Assembly: GCA_030754235.1 (NCBI GenBank)
Contig: JASMAS010000024.1
Coordinates: 19,398-83,397, forward strand
DNA from: Litorilituus sp.
GTDB lineage: Bacteria > Pseudomonadota > Gammaproteobacteria > Enterobacterales > Alteromonadaceae
Length of the DNA stretch: 64,000 nucleotides
Direction of reading: 5' to 3'
Shown here: piece after piece, positions 37,604 to 46,601 of the stretch
Layout of the letters: each line of letters starts with the position of its first letter
How positions within the stretch are numbered: the stretch's first letter is position 1
Made by a program: the position numbers and the translations under genes
Notes under the pieces: model-generated
Databases searched by the model: none
What the model was told of the DNA's origin: nothing
Seen by the model: the letters and a program-made list of their open reading frames with translations, nothing else

Positions 37604-37645
37604 TACAGTGCTTATTAAGGCTTAAACTCTTGAATAAGCACTGTA
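37604..37645. terminator. Bidirectional hairpin between the GGDEF-EAL gene and degS
   Basis: TACAGTGCTTATT (37604-37616) and AATAAGCACTGTA (37633-37645) form a perfect 13-bp stem with a 16-base loop. The genes converge here, and the far arm lies inside the last degS codons. The T-run is short on both sides, so termination strength is uncertain. Confidence 0.55.
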
Positions 37646-38673
37646 GTTTCAATGCTTTTTCCTTGTCGGTAGAATTTTAATGTTAAAGAGGTATTTGGCT
37701 TAGTTTCAGCCACTATATCTAATGCTTGAGTGATACTATTAATAGTTAATCCCCCTATTTGATAAACAACATCGCCAGCTTGAACACCGCCAATATGCGC
37801 AGGGCTGTTTACTGTTACCGCAGAAACAATAAAGCCTTTTACATCATTTAAATAGCGCTCTGCTGAAACACCAAGCCAACCACGAACTACGCGGCCATTT
37901 TCGATAATTTCACGCATTACCTTATCGGCTAGCTTATAAGGAACCGCAAAGAAAATTCCCTGGATATTTCGCTGAGGGTTTGACTGGGTAAACTTATGTG
38001 AGTTTATACCCACTAACACGCCATTACTGTTAATGAGTGCGCCACCTGAGTTACCATTATTGATAGCGGCATCCATTTGTAAAAAGTCTAAGTAACTGGT
38101 ATTGCTCAAGCCATTACGTCCTGTGGCACTGATAATACCTTGTGTTACGGTTTGACCTAAATTTAACGGGTTGCCAATAGCTAATACTATATCGCCAGCC
38201 AAGGGGTGTTGATCAGATTTTTGGGGGATAACAGGCAAGTTAGTGGCGTTAACTTTTAACACGGCTAGATCCGTTATTTGATCAAAACCAATTAACTCTG
38301 CTGGAAATAACTGTCCACTTTGCAATAATACCTGAATTAAATCAGCATTTTCAATAACATGAAGGCTGGTTAAAATGTAGCCAGTACTGTCCATGACAAC
38401 CCCTGATCCCAAGCGAGTTGATTTACTCGATTTCTTTCCATACCTTGGGTTAGATTGGATTTCTTCGGAGTAAATATTAACAACAGCAGGGCTTGCTAAA
38501 CTGACGGCTCTAGCAAAGGACATTGGAGCAGGTGCGCTTGATTGCTGATTAAATAATTGTTTTAACAAATGATTAGAATTTGAGTTAGGCATCAACAATA
38601 AAAAAGCAATACCAAAAAGTATTCCATAGCTAATTGAGTTTAACATGTATTTACATAGTGAACTAAGCTTCAA
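37615..38673 (-). CDS. degS: DegS-type periplasmic serine protease
   Basis: A 352-residue inner-membrane-anchored trypsin-like protease with a single PDZ domain. One N-terminal membrane segment (about residues 12-30) tethers it to the periplasmic face. The catalytic triad is visible: His in LTSLHVIENAD, Asp in ITDLAVLKV, Ser in NNGNSGGALIN. The PDZ domain covers about 258-350 (GWLGVSAERYLN, GGVQAGDVVYQIGG). DegS starts the sigma-E response by cutting RseA when its PDZ domain senses misfolded porins. It lies downstream of degQ in the same order as in E. coli, with a hairpin between them. The length matches E. coli DegS (355). Confidence 0.9.
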   Translation of the reverse strand: MKLSSLCKYMLNSISYGILFGIAFLLLMPNSNSNHLLKQLFNQQSSAPAPMSFARAVSLASPAVVNIYSEEIQSNPRYGKKSSKSTRLGSGVVMDSTGYILTSLHVIENADLIQVLLQSGQLFPAELIGFDQITDLAVLKVNATNLPVIPQKSDQHPLAGDIVLAIGNPLNLGQTVTQGIISATGRNGLSNTSYLDFLQMDAAINNGNSGGALINSNGVLVGINSHKFTQSNPQRNIQGIFFAVPYKLADKVMREIIENGRVVRGWLGVSAERYLNDVKGFIVSAVTVNSPAHIGGVQAGDVVYQIGGLTINSITQALDIVAETKPNTSLTLKFYRQGKSIETTVLIQEFKP

Positions 38674-38751
38674 GGGGAGAACTCTCTAATGGGGGAAGTT
38701 TATTATTATTTAGTCAGTTTAACACAAAATTTTGACAATACTTGAAATAAT

Positions 38752-38775
38752 AAAGGCCAGTTCTCACTAGCCTTT
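38752..38775 (-). terminator. Hairpin terminator after degQ
   Basis: On the minus strand AAAGGC-t-AGT-gaga-ACT-g-GCCTTT then ATTATTT forms a 9-bp stem with single mismatch positions and an AT-rich tail. It stands about 55 bases after the degQ stop and about 80 bases before the degS start, so degS may have its own promoter or depend on partial read-through. Confidence 0.6.
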
Positions 38776-38830
38776 TTGTGATGTCATCCGCTTTTATATA
38801 CGGTAATATCTTCTATTTTTTTAGAATATC

Positions 38831-40186
38831 TTATCTAATCATCAAGTATTGTGTGTAGCCATCACGTATGATATTTAATGCAAATACCCCTTTCTTGTCT
38901 TTTAAATACTTACGTAAACTAGCAATATTCTTGATCGGTGTGCGATTAATTGCGGTAATTAAATCCCCTTGTTGTAAGCCAACCATTTGTGCGGGTGAGG
39001 CCTCTGCAACATCGCCGACTTTTACGCCTTTATTCTTACCATTATTTTCTAATTTAGCCCCTTCAAACATGCGATGAATACTTGCTGCAGCAACGTTGCT
39101 CGCTTTTGATTGCTGTAACTTCACGGTAAAATCTTCTTCATCACCATGACGAATAATGGTTAATGTTACTTTTTTACCGGCACCAATCGAGCCAATTTTT
39201 CCACGTAGCTCATGAAATGATTTTACCTTTTTACCATTCACTTTAGTGATAACATCACCCGGCTTGATACCGGCTTTATCGGCTGCAGAATCGGGTAAAA
39301 CTTGTTCAATAAAGCCACCTTGATTAGTTTCAAGCTCCATTGCTTTCGCTATTTCACTGTTGACACTTCGCCCTAATACACCTAAAACACCGCGATGTAT
39401 TTCACCAAATTCAATAAGCTGTTTAGCTAAGTTGTTCATCATATTGCTCGGGATGGCAAAGCCAATACCAATATTGCCACCATTGGGTCCTAATATAGCT
39501 GTATTAATGCCAATTAATTCCCCTTTTAAGTTGACTAGCGCTCCCCCCGAATTACCACTATTTATAGCTGCATCAGTTTGGATAAAGTCTTCATAATTTT
39601 CTATGTCTAGACCACTTCTGCCTAGTGCACTGACGATACCAGAAGTCACTGTTTGTCCTAAACCGAAAGGGCTACCAATAGCAACAGCAAAATCCCCTAC
39701 ACGAAGTTTATCTGAGTCTGAGATGGTGATAGCGGTTAAGTTATCCGCATCTATTTGTAATAAGGCAATATCACTATCGGCATCTGAGCCAATTTTCTTC
39801 GCCTCTAGTTGACGCCCATCCTTAAGTGTAATGATTATTTCATCAGCTTTATCAATGACATGATTATTGGTAACAACATAGCCTTCATCAGCATCAATGA
39901 TAACCCCTGAGCCTAAGCCTCTAAATGGCCGCTGTTGAGCGTGTCGTTGTTGTTGATTTGGATTACCAAAAAAACGGAAAATATTAGGAACATTCTGTTG
40001 TACTTCATGGGTTCCTTTTACGGCAATACTCACTACGGCTGGCGTTGCTTTTTCAAGCATAGGAGCAAGGCTAGGCATTGTTTGATTATTGACACTGCTC
40101 GGCCATGCGGCAAAAGTTGGTGGGCTTGCTATAGCGAGAGAACCGGAAATAATTGCGGCGCTGATGACAAGGGATAATTTTTTCAT
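38831..40186 (-). CDS. degQ: Do-family periplasmic protease/chaperone DegQ
   Basis: A 451-residue exported protease; the signal peptide is residues 1-26 (ending PTFA). The trypsin domain has His in VTNNHVIDKAD, Asp in DSDIALLQID and Ser in NSGNSGGALVN. A flexible Gln/His-rich loop (GNPNQQQRHAQQRPFRG, LA loop) lies before the His. Two PDZ domains follow (about 255-350 and 365-450). Length and loop size are nearer to DegQ (455) than to DegP (474). It degrades or refolds damaged envelope proteins. Position next to zapG and degS supports the name. Confidence 0.88.
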   Translation of the reverse strand: MKKLSLVISAAIISGSLAIASPPTFAAWPSSVNNQTMPSLAPMLEKATPAVVSIAVKGTHEVQQNVPNIFRFFGNPNQQQRHAQQRPFRGLGSGVIIDADEGYVVTNNHVIDKADEIIITLKDGRQLEAKKIGSDADSDIALLQIDADNLTAITISDSDKLRVGDFAVAIGSPFGLGQTVTSGIVSALGRSGLDIENYEDFIQTDAAINSGNSGGALVNLKGELIGINTAILGPNGGNIGIGFAIPSNMMNNLAKQLIEFGEIHRGVLGVLGRSVNSEIAKAMELETNQGGFIEQVLPDSAADKAGIKPGDVITKVNGKKVKSFHELRGKIGSIGAGKKVTLTIIRHGDEEDFTVKLQQSKASNVAAASIHRMFEGAKLENNGKNKGVKVGDVAEASPAQMVGLQQGDLITAINRTPIKNIASLRKYLKDKKGVFALNIIRDGYTQYLMIR

Positions 40187-40358
40187 AAGAAAGGATACTC
40201 CTGAAATTTAAACTATTATAGCAGCACCTTAACTAAGCTATTTATTAAGGTGCTAGTATTATTACAAAATATACCCCAAAATAGACACAAGCAGGTAAAC
40301 TTAGTTCACCATTACTTACCTGCTATTTGTAACACTTTATTTCTTAATGGAATCAGTA

Positions 40359-40817
40359 CTAGTCAGAGCTAGTGGCATTGGTAGGTTTTTTATCAACGAA
40401 TAAACCACTTGCTTGACTTGAATAATCAAGAGGGGCTTCTGTTGATGGTTCAACATTGTCGCTAGTGCGTTTAGGGTGTCTTAAACTTGCTGTTTGGGCG
40501 AGTTGTTGCTGTGTTTCTTGCGAGAAAAACGGCATACCTTCAACATCCGCCGTGGTTACTCTTTGCAACAAATGTGTACTCTCTTCCATTTGTTTCATAG
40601 CCGTCTGGCAAGTTGAGTTCATTTGCTCTAATAATTTTGCGGAACTATCTAAATGATCAGCAACATCAAGTTTATATTGGGCTAATGCAGTTTCACTTTT
40701 ATTCACTTGCTCGGCGAGTTTACGTTGCTCTTGACTTGATGAAGATAGAAAGTGGTTTACAAAGAAGCCAATAATACTGCCGACAATGAAAATAATTAAT
40801 GCGGTTACTACAGTCAT
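40359..40817 (-). CDS. zapG: ZapG/YhcB (DUF1043) division-associated membrane protein
   Basis: A 152-residue protein with one N-terminal membrane segment (ALIIFIVGSIIGFFVNHFL, about residues 5-24), a central coiled coil (about 30-90) and a disordered, acidic C-terminus. This is the plan of YhcB/ZapG, which links envelope growth and cell division in enterobacteria. The segment containing PFFSQETQQQLAQ is typical of the family. It is upstream of degQ on the same strand and divergent from zapE, as in E. coli. Confidence 0.85.
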   Translation of the reverse strand: MTVVTALIIFIVGSIIGFFVNHFLSSSSQEQRKLAEQVNKSETALAQYKLDVADHLDSSAKLLEQMNSTCQTAMKQMEESTHLLQRVTTADVEGMPFFSQETQQQLAQTASLRHPKRTSDNVEPSTEAPLDYSSQASGLFVDKKPTNATSSD

Positions 40818-40948
40818 GGATTTTCCTCAGATTATATTGGAAATAGAATAATGAATTTATTAAATATAGGACACTTATAGTTTACAATAATATTGTTTAA
40901 CTTGCTTATATAAAGCATATGTTAGCAAAACTTTCTTTTCAAGCGAAT

Positions 40949-41215
40949 AGGGTCTGTTGATCTTTCACGGTTAAATGTTGTTCGAGATAAAAGCGTTTTA
41001 ATTGAGCTGAGTAATGTATGTAGTTTAGTCACTCTAAGCATATACTATTCAAGATAGCGTAAAACGCTTTTAGCCGAATCCTTCGGACAGCGTTTGTTGG
41101 TCATTTTTACGGCGTTATCGCCTTTTTATGTGGAATAACCACATAATAAAAGTTCCGTCTTGTATAAATGCCCAATAAACTGCAGCAACACAATCTTGAA
41201 AGATCAACAGAGCCT
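40949..41215. mobile_element. MITE-like element with 19-bp inverted ends
   Basis: AGGGTCTGTTGATCTTTCA (40949-40967) and TGAAAGATCAACAGAGCCT (41197-41215) are inverted copies with one mismatch, bounding 267 bp. The interior has no long ORF but several hairpins: AGCG/CGCT (41056-41068), CCGAA/TTCGG (41074-41086), GGCG/CGCC (41111-41122) and TTATGTGG/CCACATAA (41126-41146). The trinucleotide AAT flanks both ends and might be a target duplication. I recall similar repeats as multicopy in Colwellia-type genomes, but only this copy is in the window. It fills most of the zapG-zapE divergent gap and so may carry or disturb their promoters. Confidence 0.75.
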
Positions 41216-41248
41216 AATAAAACACTTAATTTAATTTACGGTTCTGTC

Positions 41249-42364
41249 ATGATTAAACTTTCCCCTATTGATAAGTATAAACAAGATCTAGCACAAGATG
41301 ACTTTCTTTTTGATGCTGCACAAGAGGATGCTGTGAAGCATTTACAACGTTTATACGAAGACTTGCAAGTAAAGCCTGTAGCTGTGTCAGGTTTTAAAAA
41401 AGTATTAAATCGCTGGAAAAAGGTGTATGCAAAGCCTGAAATGAACCCAGTTAAAGGCTTATATTTTTGGGGAGGTGTTGGTCGTGGCAAAACCTACTTA
41501 GTCGATACATTTTATGATTGCTTGCCCTTTGAGAATAAAATGCGTGTTCATTTTCACCGTTTTATGCACAGAGTGCATCAAGAGTTAAAAGGACTCACGG
41601 GGCAATCAGATCCGCTTAAAATAATTGCTAAAAAGTTCGCACAAGAAACATGTATTATTTGTTTTGATGAATTTTTTGTTTCAGACATTACTGACGCGAT
41701 GATTTTAGGGACTTTATTTGAAGAGTTATTTGCCCATCATGTTACTTTGGTGGCGACCTCAAATATAATTCCTGATCAACTTTATCGTAATGGTTTACAA
41801 CGGGCGCGATTTTTACCTGCAATCAAGCTCATTAATAAGCACACAGAAATCGTCAATGTCGATAGTGGTGTTGATTATCGCTTACGTACTTTAGAGCAAG
41901 CAGAGATATATCATTACCCACTTGATAAGCAAGCTAATGAAAACTTGCATCACTATTTTAGGCAACTTTCCGGTGAAGAAGGTGATGTGGGAGCTGAGAT
42001 TGAAATTAACAACCGTCAGTTAGCTACAGTAGTCGTATCTGATGGTGTGGTGTATTTTGATTTTTCTGTCTTGTGTGAAAGTGCTCGTAGCCAAAGTGAT
42101 TACATGGAAATTAGCCAACTGTATCAAACGGTATTACTGGCCAATGTAAAACAAATGGATAAAGACAGCGATGATAGTACAAGGCGATTTATAGCTATGG
42201 TTGATGAGTTTTATGAGCGTCATGTTAAGCTTATTATTTCAGCTGAAACACCGTTAGCAGATTTATATCGTGGGGGTAACCTTGCCTTTGAATTTAAGCG
42301 TTGTTTAAGTCGGTTACAGGAAATGCAGTCTCACGATTATTTGGCAAGTGAACATTTGCCTTAA
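41249..42364 (+). CDS. zapE: ZapE / AFG1-like ATPase
   Basis: The track start at 41168 lies inside the MITE-like element. The ATG at 41249 (MIKLSPIDKYKQDLAQDDF) gives 371 residues, close to E. coli ZapE (375), and begins as the family does. Walker A is GGVGRGKTYL (about 71-80) and Walker B is CIICFDEFF. The sensor region reads LVATSNIIPDQLYRNGLQRA, as in AFG1/LACE1 proteins. ZapE binds FtsZ at the closing division ring in E. coli. It is divergent from zapG and converges with cnoX at a hairpin. Confidence 0.92.
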   Translation: MIKLSPIDKYKQDLAQDDFLFDAAQEDAVKHLQRLYEDLQVKPVAVSGFKKVLNRWKKVYAKPEMNPVKGLYFWGGVGRGKTYLVDTFYDCLPFENKMRVHFHRFMHRVHQELKGLTGQSDPLKIIAKKFAQETCIICFDEFFVSDITDAMILGTLFEELFAHHVTLVATSNIIPDQLYRNGLQRARFLPAIKLINKHTEIVNVDSGVDYRLRTLEQAEIYHYPLDKQANENLHHYFRQLSGEEGDVGAEIEINNRQLATVVVSDGVVYFDFSVLCESARSQSDYMEISQLYQTVLLANVKQMDKDSDDSTRRFIAMVDEFYERHVKLIISAETPLADLYRGGNLAFEFKRCLSRLQEMQSHDYLASEHLP

Positions 42365-42465
42365 TTCTTAACCGTTTTATTGCACATGGCAAGTTTCTTT
42401 TTGAACAAGCTTAGCGCTAAGGTGAGCACAGTGACTTAAAACGCTGGGGTGTCATGGTTAGAAAT

Positions 42466-42507
42466 AGCCCAAAATAAACGCGGAAAAATAATGGGTTACT
42501 TTGGGCT
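42466..42507. terminator. Bidirectional hairpin between zapE and cnoX
   Basis: AGCCCAAAATAAAC (42466-42479) pairs with GGTTACTTTGGGCT (42494-42507), a 14-bp stem with two mismatches, eight perfect pairs at the base and a 14-base loop. It lies between convergent genes, 16 bases from the cnoX stop. The tails are not strongly T-rich. Confidence 0.55.
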
Positions 42508-42522
42508 TGGGCAATCGTAGTG

Positions 42523-43371
42523 CTAGTACATTAACGTATAGAGTTTACGACGATATTTTGTCGCTAGCGCATCACCATCAGGCAAAGCTTTGAGCACATC
42601 TAAAAACAGTTCTTTACTCTTATCTTTGCTGTCACTATCTCCTGCCTGTACTAATCTAAATAATAATTTTAAGGCATCTTCATGGCGATTGACTTGGCTG
42701 TATTGTGCTGCAAGTTGGTGTTGAACCTCTATATCCTTAGGGGTGGCAGACAGTTTTTCTTCTAACGCCTGTATCTCAGGAGAGTTAGCCGCTTGGCTTG
42801 CTAACTCTAATTTTGCCAATAGAGCTTGGTAGTAACTGTCTTGATCAACCATTAAAATACTATCGAGCAATACTTGTGCATCATCAGTTTTTCCTAATTG
42901 AATAGTCACATCAGCTAATAGTAATTTGATGTCGGCTCGTTCATTATTGGCTTGATAAGCCTGAGTGATGGTGCTAAACGCTTCATTTAACTTGTTATCG
43001 GCGAACAAAGTCTGTGCTTGTGCTAAGAGTAAATCTTCTGGTTGAGGCAAATGCTTTTCTAAAAATGTAGCAACAGTCTCATCGCTTTGTGGCCCAGAAA
43101 TACCGTCAATGGGTTGTCCATCTTTTACCAGTATTGCTGTAGGTAAACCTTGAATACCAAACTGCTGGGCTATTTGTTGTTCAGTTTGGCAATCGACAGT
43201 TGCCATAAGTACTTGCTCTGTAAAAGGTGAAACTTTGGTGGTTAGCTTATCTCTTAGTTCGACACTTTCAGGAATTTGCTGCGCCCAAAACGCTACGAGT
43301 ACTAATTTATGTTTTGATTCATCTAAAATTACTTGTTGAAAGTTTTCTAAGGTTATTGCGATTGATGCCAT
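42523..43371 (-). CDS. cnoX: CnoX/YbbN-type thioredoxin-fold chaperone
   Basis: A 282-residue cytoplasmic protein: a thioredoxin domain (about 1-110) and a TPR-like helical region (about 115-282). E. coli CnoX (284 residues) protects proteins from hypochlorite and hands them to GroEL or DnaK. At the active-site position this protein reads FWAQQIPESVEL, with no Cys at either place. E. coli has SQHC there, so the redox Cys is also gone. It does have one Cys at VDCQTEQQ. The chaperone role would therefore depend on surface chlorination or the TPR part only. It is a single-gene unit. Confidence 0.85.
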   Translation of the reverse strand: MASIAITLENFQQVILDESKHKLVLVAFWAQQIPESVELRDKLTTKVSPFTEQVLMATVDCQTEQQIAQQFGIQGLPTAILVKDGQPIDGISGPQSDETVATFLEKHLPQPEDLLLAQAQTLFADNKLNEAFSTITQAYQANNERADIKLLLADVTIQLGKTDDAQVLLDSILMVDQDSYYQALLAKLELASQAANSPEIQALEEKLSATPKDIEVQHQLAAQYSQVNRHEDALKLLFRLVQAGDSDSKDKSKELFLDVLKALPDGDALATKYRRKLYTLMY

Positions 43372-43470
43372 GTTAATAATTTTCCCAGTGTTTTAAAGGA
43401 AATGAGTCTACTCTTTATTTGGGGGCTATTATCAGATAAACAAGCGAATAATAAATTAAATCAATAGACC

Positions 43471-44520
43471 TTAATTACCATTGGCAATTTGTTGCAACAA
43501 CTCTAGCCTCTGTATTTCTTGATCTGTTGGTTGATATGGCGTTTCGTCTAAGCTAGACACAGCAAAGTCATTAATTTCAAATTTACTAATAAGAGAGTGG
43601 CCAAAGCGTTTTTTAACACCTGGAGAAGGTGACATTAGTTCAACCATAATGGTAGATAAGTAAAAGGGAGACTCTCTTCCTTTTAATACCGAATGGTGGG
43701 CTTTTAAGGTTATTTGCTTATTTCCTTTTGTTAGCTTCTTTCTTTGAACTAAGTGCGCTACAGGTTGATCATTCGCATCGAATAAGTTTGCACTTACCCG
43801 GTACAAACCTGATTTTTCTGTGGTGATATTAGCGTTTATGGCCATATCCTTCCCTTTAGCTAAAGGGGTTTCAAAATCAGTAATCGTGGCAATTGGTATC
43901 ATATATCTTAAGGCTAAAATTATTGGAATTTCATACCCATCAACATTTACTATAACCTTTGCCTCTGGCTCCACTGGAAAATTTTTCTTTCCTTTCACTT
44001 CTAAAAACCACTTGTCACCGTTTTTATTCATCTTGCTTCTTACTAAGTATTGTTCACTCTCTTTATTAAATAAGCTGAAATGAACATTCTCAATGTTAGC
44101 GCCCTCAACAGTTATTTTTATTGGCTCTGGATATATATATCTATAATGAGATAAATAAGCACTAACACTATCTCCCTCATCATTAATTATCATTTTTTGA
44201 GGGTTAAAATAGTTAGGGTGTAATCTATCCATATTATTCACTTTTAATGGTTGTGAGTATGGTGGATATACTAATTGTGCAGCGTATGCTTTTGATATTA
44301 ATGCAGCAGATTCATTGCTCGTTAAAAAATCTATTTGTTGTTTCTTTTTTACTGTTTGAGAGAGGGAGGTGGGTCGGGGTAAGTTGCTGTCACGTTGTTG
44401 TTGCTTGTCCGCTAAAATGACAGGCGTATTTACTGGCTCTTTAGGTAACCAAAAAAGCCCAACCATACTCATCAATATGATGAGTATGGTTACTGACTTG
44501 ATTCTTTTTTTAGTAGTCAT
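43471..44520 (-). CDS. Membrane-anchored periplasmic protein paired with a lipase (DUF4785-like)
   Basis: A 349-residue protein with an N-terminal membrane segment (SVTILIILMSMVGLFWL, about residues 9-25) and no clear cleavage site. The rest is strand-rich, with Ig-like segments (PIKITVEGANIENVHFSLFN; SGLYRVSANLFDANDQPVAH). It follows the lipase gene by 11 bases, so the two form an operon. Lipases often have a membrane-anchored foldase (Lif) of this size, but the Lif motif RxxFDY is absent and Lif is helical. It resembles DUF4785 proteins instead. The role may be to fold, bind or protect the hydrolase; that is an inference from position. Confidence 0.6.
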   Translation of the reverse strand: MTTKKRIKSVTILIILMSMVGLFWLPKEPVNTPVILADKQQQRDSNLPRPTSLSQTVKKKQQIDFLTSNESAALISKAYAAQLVYPPYSQPLKVNNMDRLHPNYFNPQKMIINDEGDSVSAYLSHYRYIYPEPIKITVEGANIENVHFSLFNKESEQYLVRSKMNKNGDKWFLEVKGKKNFPVEPEAKVIVNVDGYEIPIILALRYMIPIATITDFETPLAKGKDMAINANITTEKSGLYRVSANLFDANDQPVAHLVQRKKLTKGNKQITLKAHHSVLKGRESPFYLSTIMVELMSPSPGVKKRFGHSLISKFEINDFAVSSLDETPYQPTDQEIQRLELLQQIANGN

Positions 44521-44531
44521 TTGTCGTCTAG

Positions 44532-45578
44532 CTAATTAGGAATGGCGGAATAAATTAATGCTGACAAACTGTCATTTTTCGAGTTTTTCACGTAAAGGTA
44601 GTCGCTTTTCCAAAACCACCAACCCTTTGTTTGCTGATAGGTATCAAATACTATGCTTTCACCACTTTGAAATTGCTCGACACTGCTGGCTGTTGTGACT
44701 TTGCCTTGCTGTTCTTGCTCTAAAAGTGAGCCATGACTATAAGCGTCACTCATAAGCATAGGGTAGTGATAAGGCATAAAACCAGCAACCGCATTTGATT
44801 GGTAATTTAGCTTGCCGCTAATACTAACTGCAGAGCTACAACTGCCATAATGCCCTTGTCTATTTCCGCCACAAGATGAATGCGTTCCTACAACCCCATC
44901 ATCGTTGCCTTGAATAAAAGGGCTTGTCACTCCTAGGTATTCAGTGGCATCACCAATAAAGCGTAGACGCGGTATTCTAGCATCAGGGAAAGGAGCTAAT
45001 TGCCTAGCATTATTAACTTTAAGATCGTGCAGAACTCCCATTTCATCTGTTAAATCACCACCAAGCCAAGCTTCAAGTGCTGCTTCAATTAAAAATGTCC
45101 AATTTTCGGTTGCTTGCGCAACACTAACTGCAAGATCTGCCAGTTCGCTTCCGCCACCAGCACCTGCAATATCGAAGGTTGCAACTATATTAAGAGGAGT
45201 TAAGCCTGCATTTTCTAGCCATGTTTCTTGATTTTCAATGATATACCTAGCCACAAGATCCCCGGTTGAGTGGGTAACAAAAATACAACCCGGCGAGCAA
45301 AAATTGCTTTGTGAGAAACTTTTTAGTTTAGGCCAAACATAATCGGTTGAAATTTTTTCTTCAACTCGTTCGTAAGATGGCCAGTCAATTCTTGCATCTG
45401 CAAGGTTGTCCCAATAGCCACTCCAATAATCCTGCCCATTAGCGGTGACATCACCATCGTTGAGCAGCTGTTGCGGTTGAAAGCCGTGAATAAGTACTAT
45501 TTTGTGTTTTTTTGCATAGGTGCTGCCTGAAAAGAGAGCTAGAATGAGGCCAGCAAGAACAATTGTTTTTTTTATCAT
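44532..45578 (-). CDS. Secreted lipase-like alpha/beta hydrolase
   Basis: The track start (45662) adds 28 non-signal residues; the ATG at 45578, with AAGGCA upstream, begins the signal MIKKTIVLAGLILALFSGST then YA. The 348-residue protein opens with the oxyanion-hole strand IVLIHGF and has a nucleophile elbow VTHSTGDLVARYII. This is THSTG rather than GHSxG, with the Ser as nucleophile. A Gly-rich AGAGGGSELADLA follows. The acid (probably Asp in GNDDGVVGTHSS) and His (MPYHYPML or AYSHGSLL) come later. Cys-rich loops (FCSPGCIFV; SSCGGN...GSCSS) suggest disulfides in the exported enzyme. The substrate is unknown. Confidence 0.75.
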   Translation of the reverse strand: MIKKTIVLAGLILALFSGSTYAKKHKIVLIHGFQPQQLLNDGDVTANGQDYWSGYWDNLADARIDWPSYERVEEKISTDYVWPKLKSFSQSNFCSPGCIFVTHSTGDLVARYIIENQETWLENAGLTPLNIVATFDIAGAGGGSELADLAVSVAQATENWTFLIEAALEAWLGGDLTDEMGVLHDLKVNNARQLAPFPDARIPRLRFIGDATEYLGVTSPFIQGNDDGVVGTHSSCGGNRQGHYGSCSSAVSISGKLNYQSNAVAGFMPYHYPMLMSDAYSHGSLLEQEQQGKVTTASSVEQFQSGESIVFDTYQQTKGWWFWKSDYLYVKNSKNDSLSALIYSAIPN

Positions 45579-45714
45579 TTTATTGCCTTGAATATTGTAA
45601 TTAATTTTTATTATATAGTGGTCAGATGTTAGACCACTTAACAAATAGCATAAAGTATTCATAAATTTTTAGCAATAGTCCGTTTTTCGTACAAATATTT
45701 ACCTTTAATGGGGT

Positions 45715-46542
45715 TTATAGTACAAACCATAATAGGCCTGCGCCCAATATAAGCCGATATAGTACAAAGGGCATCATACCGAGTTTATTTAATAAAATTA
45801 GAAAATAATGAATGCAGGTATAAGCACTCACAAAAGCGATTAGGCTACCTAAACCTATTGCCTGCCAGTTTACCGCCTCAGTAGATAACATTAATTTTAA
45901 GGTTAAATAACTGCCCGCCATGGCTATGGCAGGTATCGATAGTAAAAATGAGAAGCGAGCCGCGTTATCACGAGATAACCCTAACATTAGGCCTATTGTC
46001 ATGGTAATACCTGAGCGAGAAGTACCTGGAATAAGCGCTATGGCTTGAGCTACACCAATTAGCATAGCCCCTTTAAATCCTAATTTTTCCATTGGCTTAT
46101 GGTTGTTTCTATTACCGGCTTTGATATCAGCAAAGCCAAGTAAAAAACCAAAAAGTAAGGTTGTCGTGGCAATCACTAGCGCAGAGCGTAAATGTTCTTC
46201 GATGAAATCTTTTCCAAATAGACCAAATAGCCCAGCCGGGATTGTGGCAAAAATAATCCACCATGCCAGTTTGCCGTCAAAACTATCCTGCGCATGCATG
46301 TTTTTAGCTGGGCCAATGTTGAGTGTGCCAAGCCAATCAATAGCCATAGCGCGTAATGTTTGACGAAAATAAAACATCACGGCTAATAAAGTACCGACAT
46401 GTACAGCAACATCAAAACCTAGTCCTTGATCTTGCCAACCTAAAAGTTGTGAAGGTAAAATTAAATGGGCTGAGCTTGAAATAGGTAAAAACTCGGTTAA
46501 GCCTTGTAATAACGCCAAAATGATAATTTCTAATGTACTCAT
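45715..46542 (-). CDS. uppP: Undecaprenyl-diphosphatase
   Basis: A 275-residue inner-membrane protein with about eight membrane segments. The two BacA/UppP motifs are clear: [16 protein letters not shown] (about 15-30, with the catalytic Glu and Ser) and PGTSRSG (about 168-174, with the essential Arg). It removes a phosphate from undecaprenyl diphosphate so that the lipid carrier can be reused for peptidoglycan and O-antigen synthesis. It is the most distal gene downstream of folB and folK, 59 bases after folK. Confidence 0.95.
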   Translation of the reverse strand: MSTLEIIILALLQGLTEFLPISSSAHLILPSQLLGWQDQGLGFDVAVHVGTLLAVMFYFRQTLRAMAIDWLGTLNIGPAKNMHAQDSFDGKLAWWIIFATIPAGLFGLFGKDFIEEHLRSALVIATTTLLFGFLLGFADIKAGNRNNHKPMEKLGFKGAMLIGVAQAIALIPGTSRSGITMTIGLMLGLSRDNAARFSFLLSIPAIAMAGSYLTLKLMLSTEAVNWQAIGLGSLIAFVSAYTCIHYFLILLNKLGMMPFVLYRLILGAGLLWFVL

Positions 46543-46601
46543 AACTTCCTTCGGTATTGTTAAAAACGGTATTAATTCACTTTAAAAATGCGTGTTATTT
46601 C

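Noticed and set aside
41168-41248. Upstream start of zapE in the ORF track (adds 27 residues).
   Set aside because: This stretch is the right end of the MITE-like element, and the family's conserved N-terminus begins at the ATG at 41249.
43471-44520. Lipase-specific foldase (Lif).
   Set aside because: The size and anchor fit, but the protein is strand-rich and lacks the RxxFDY motif.
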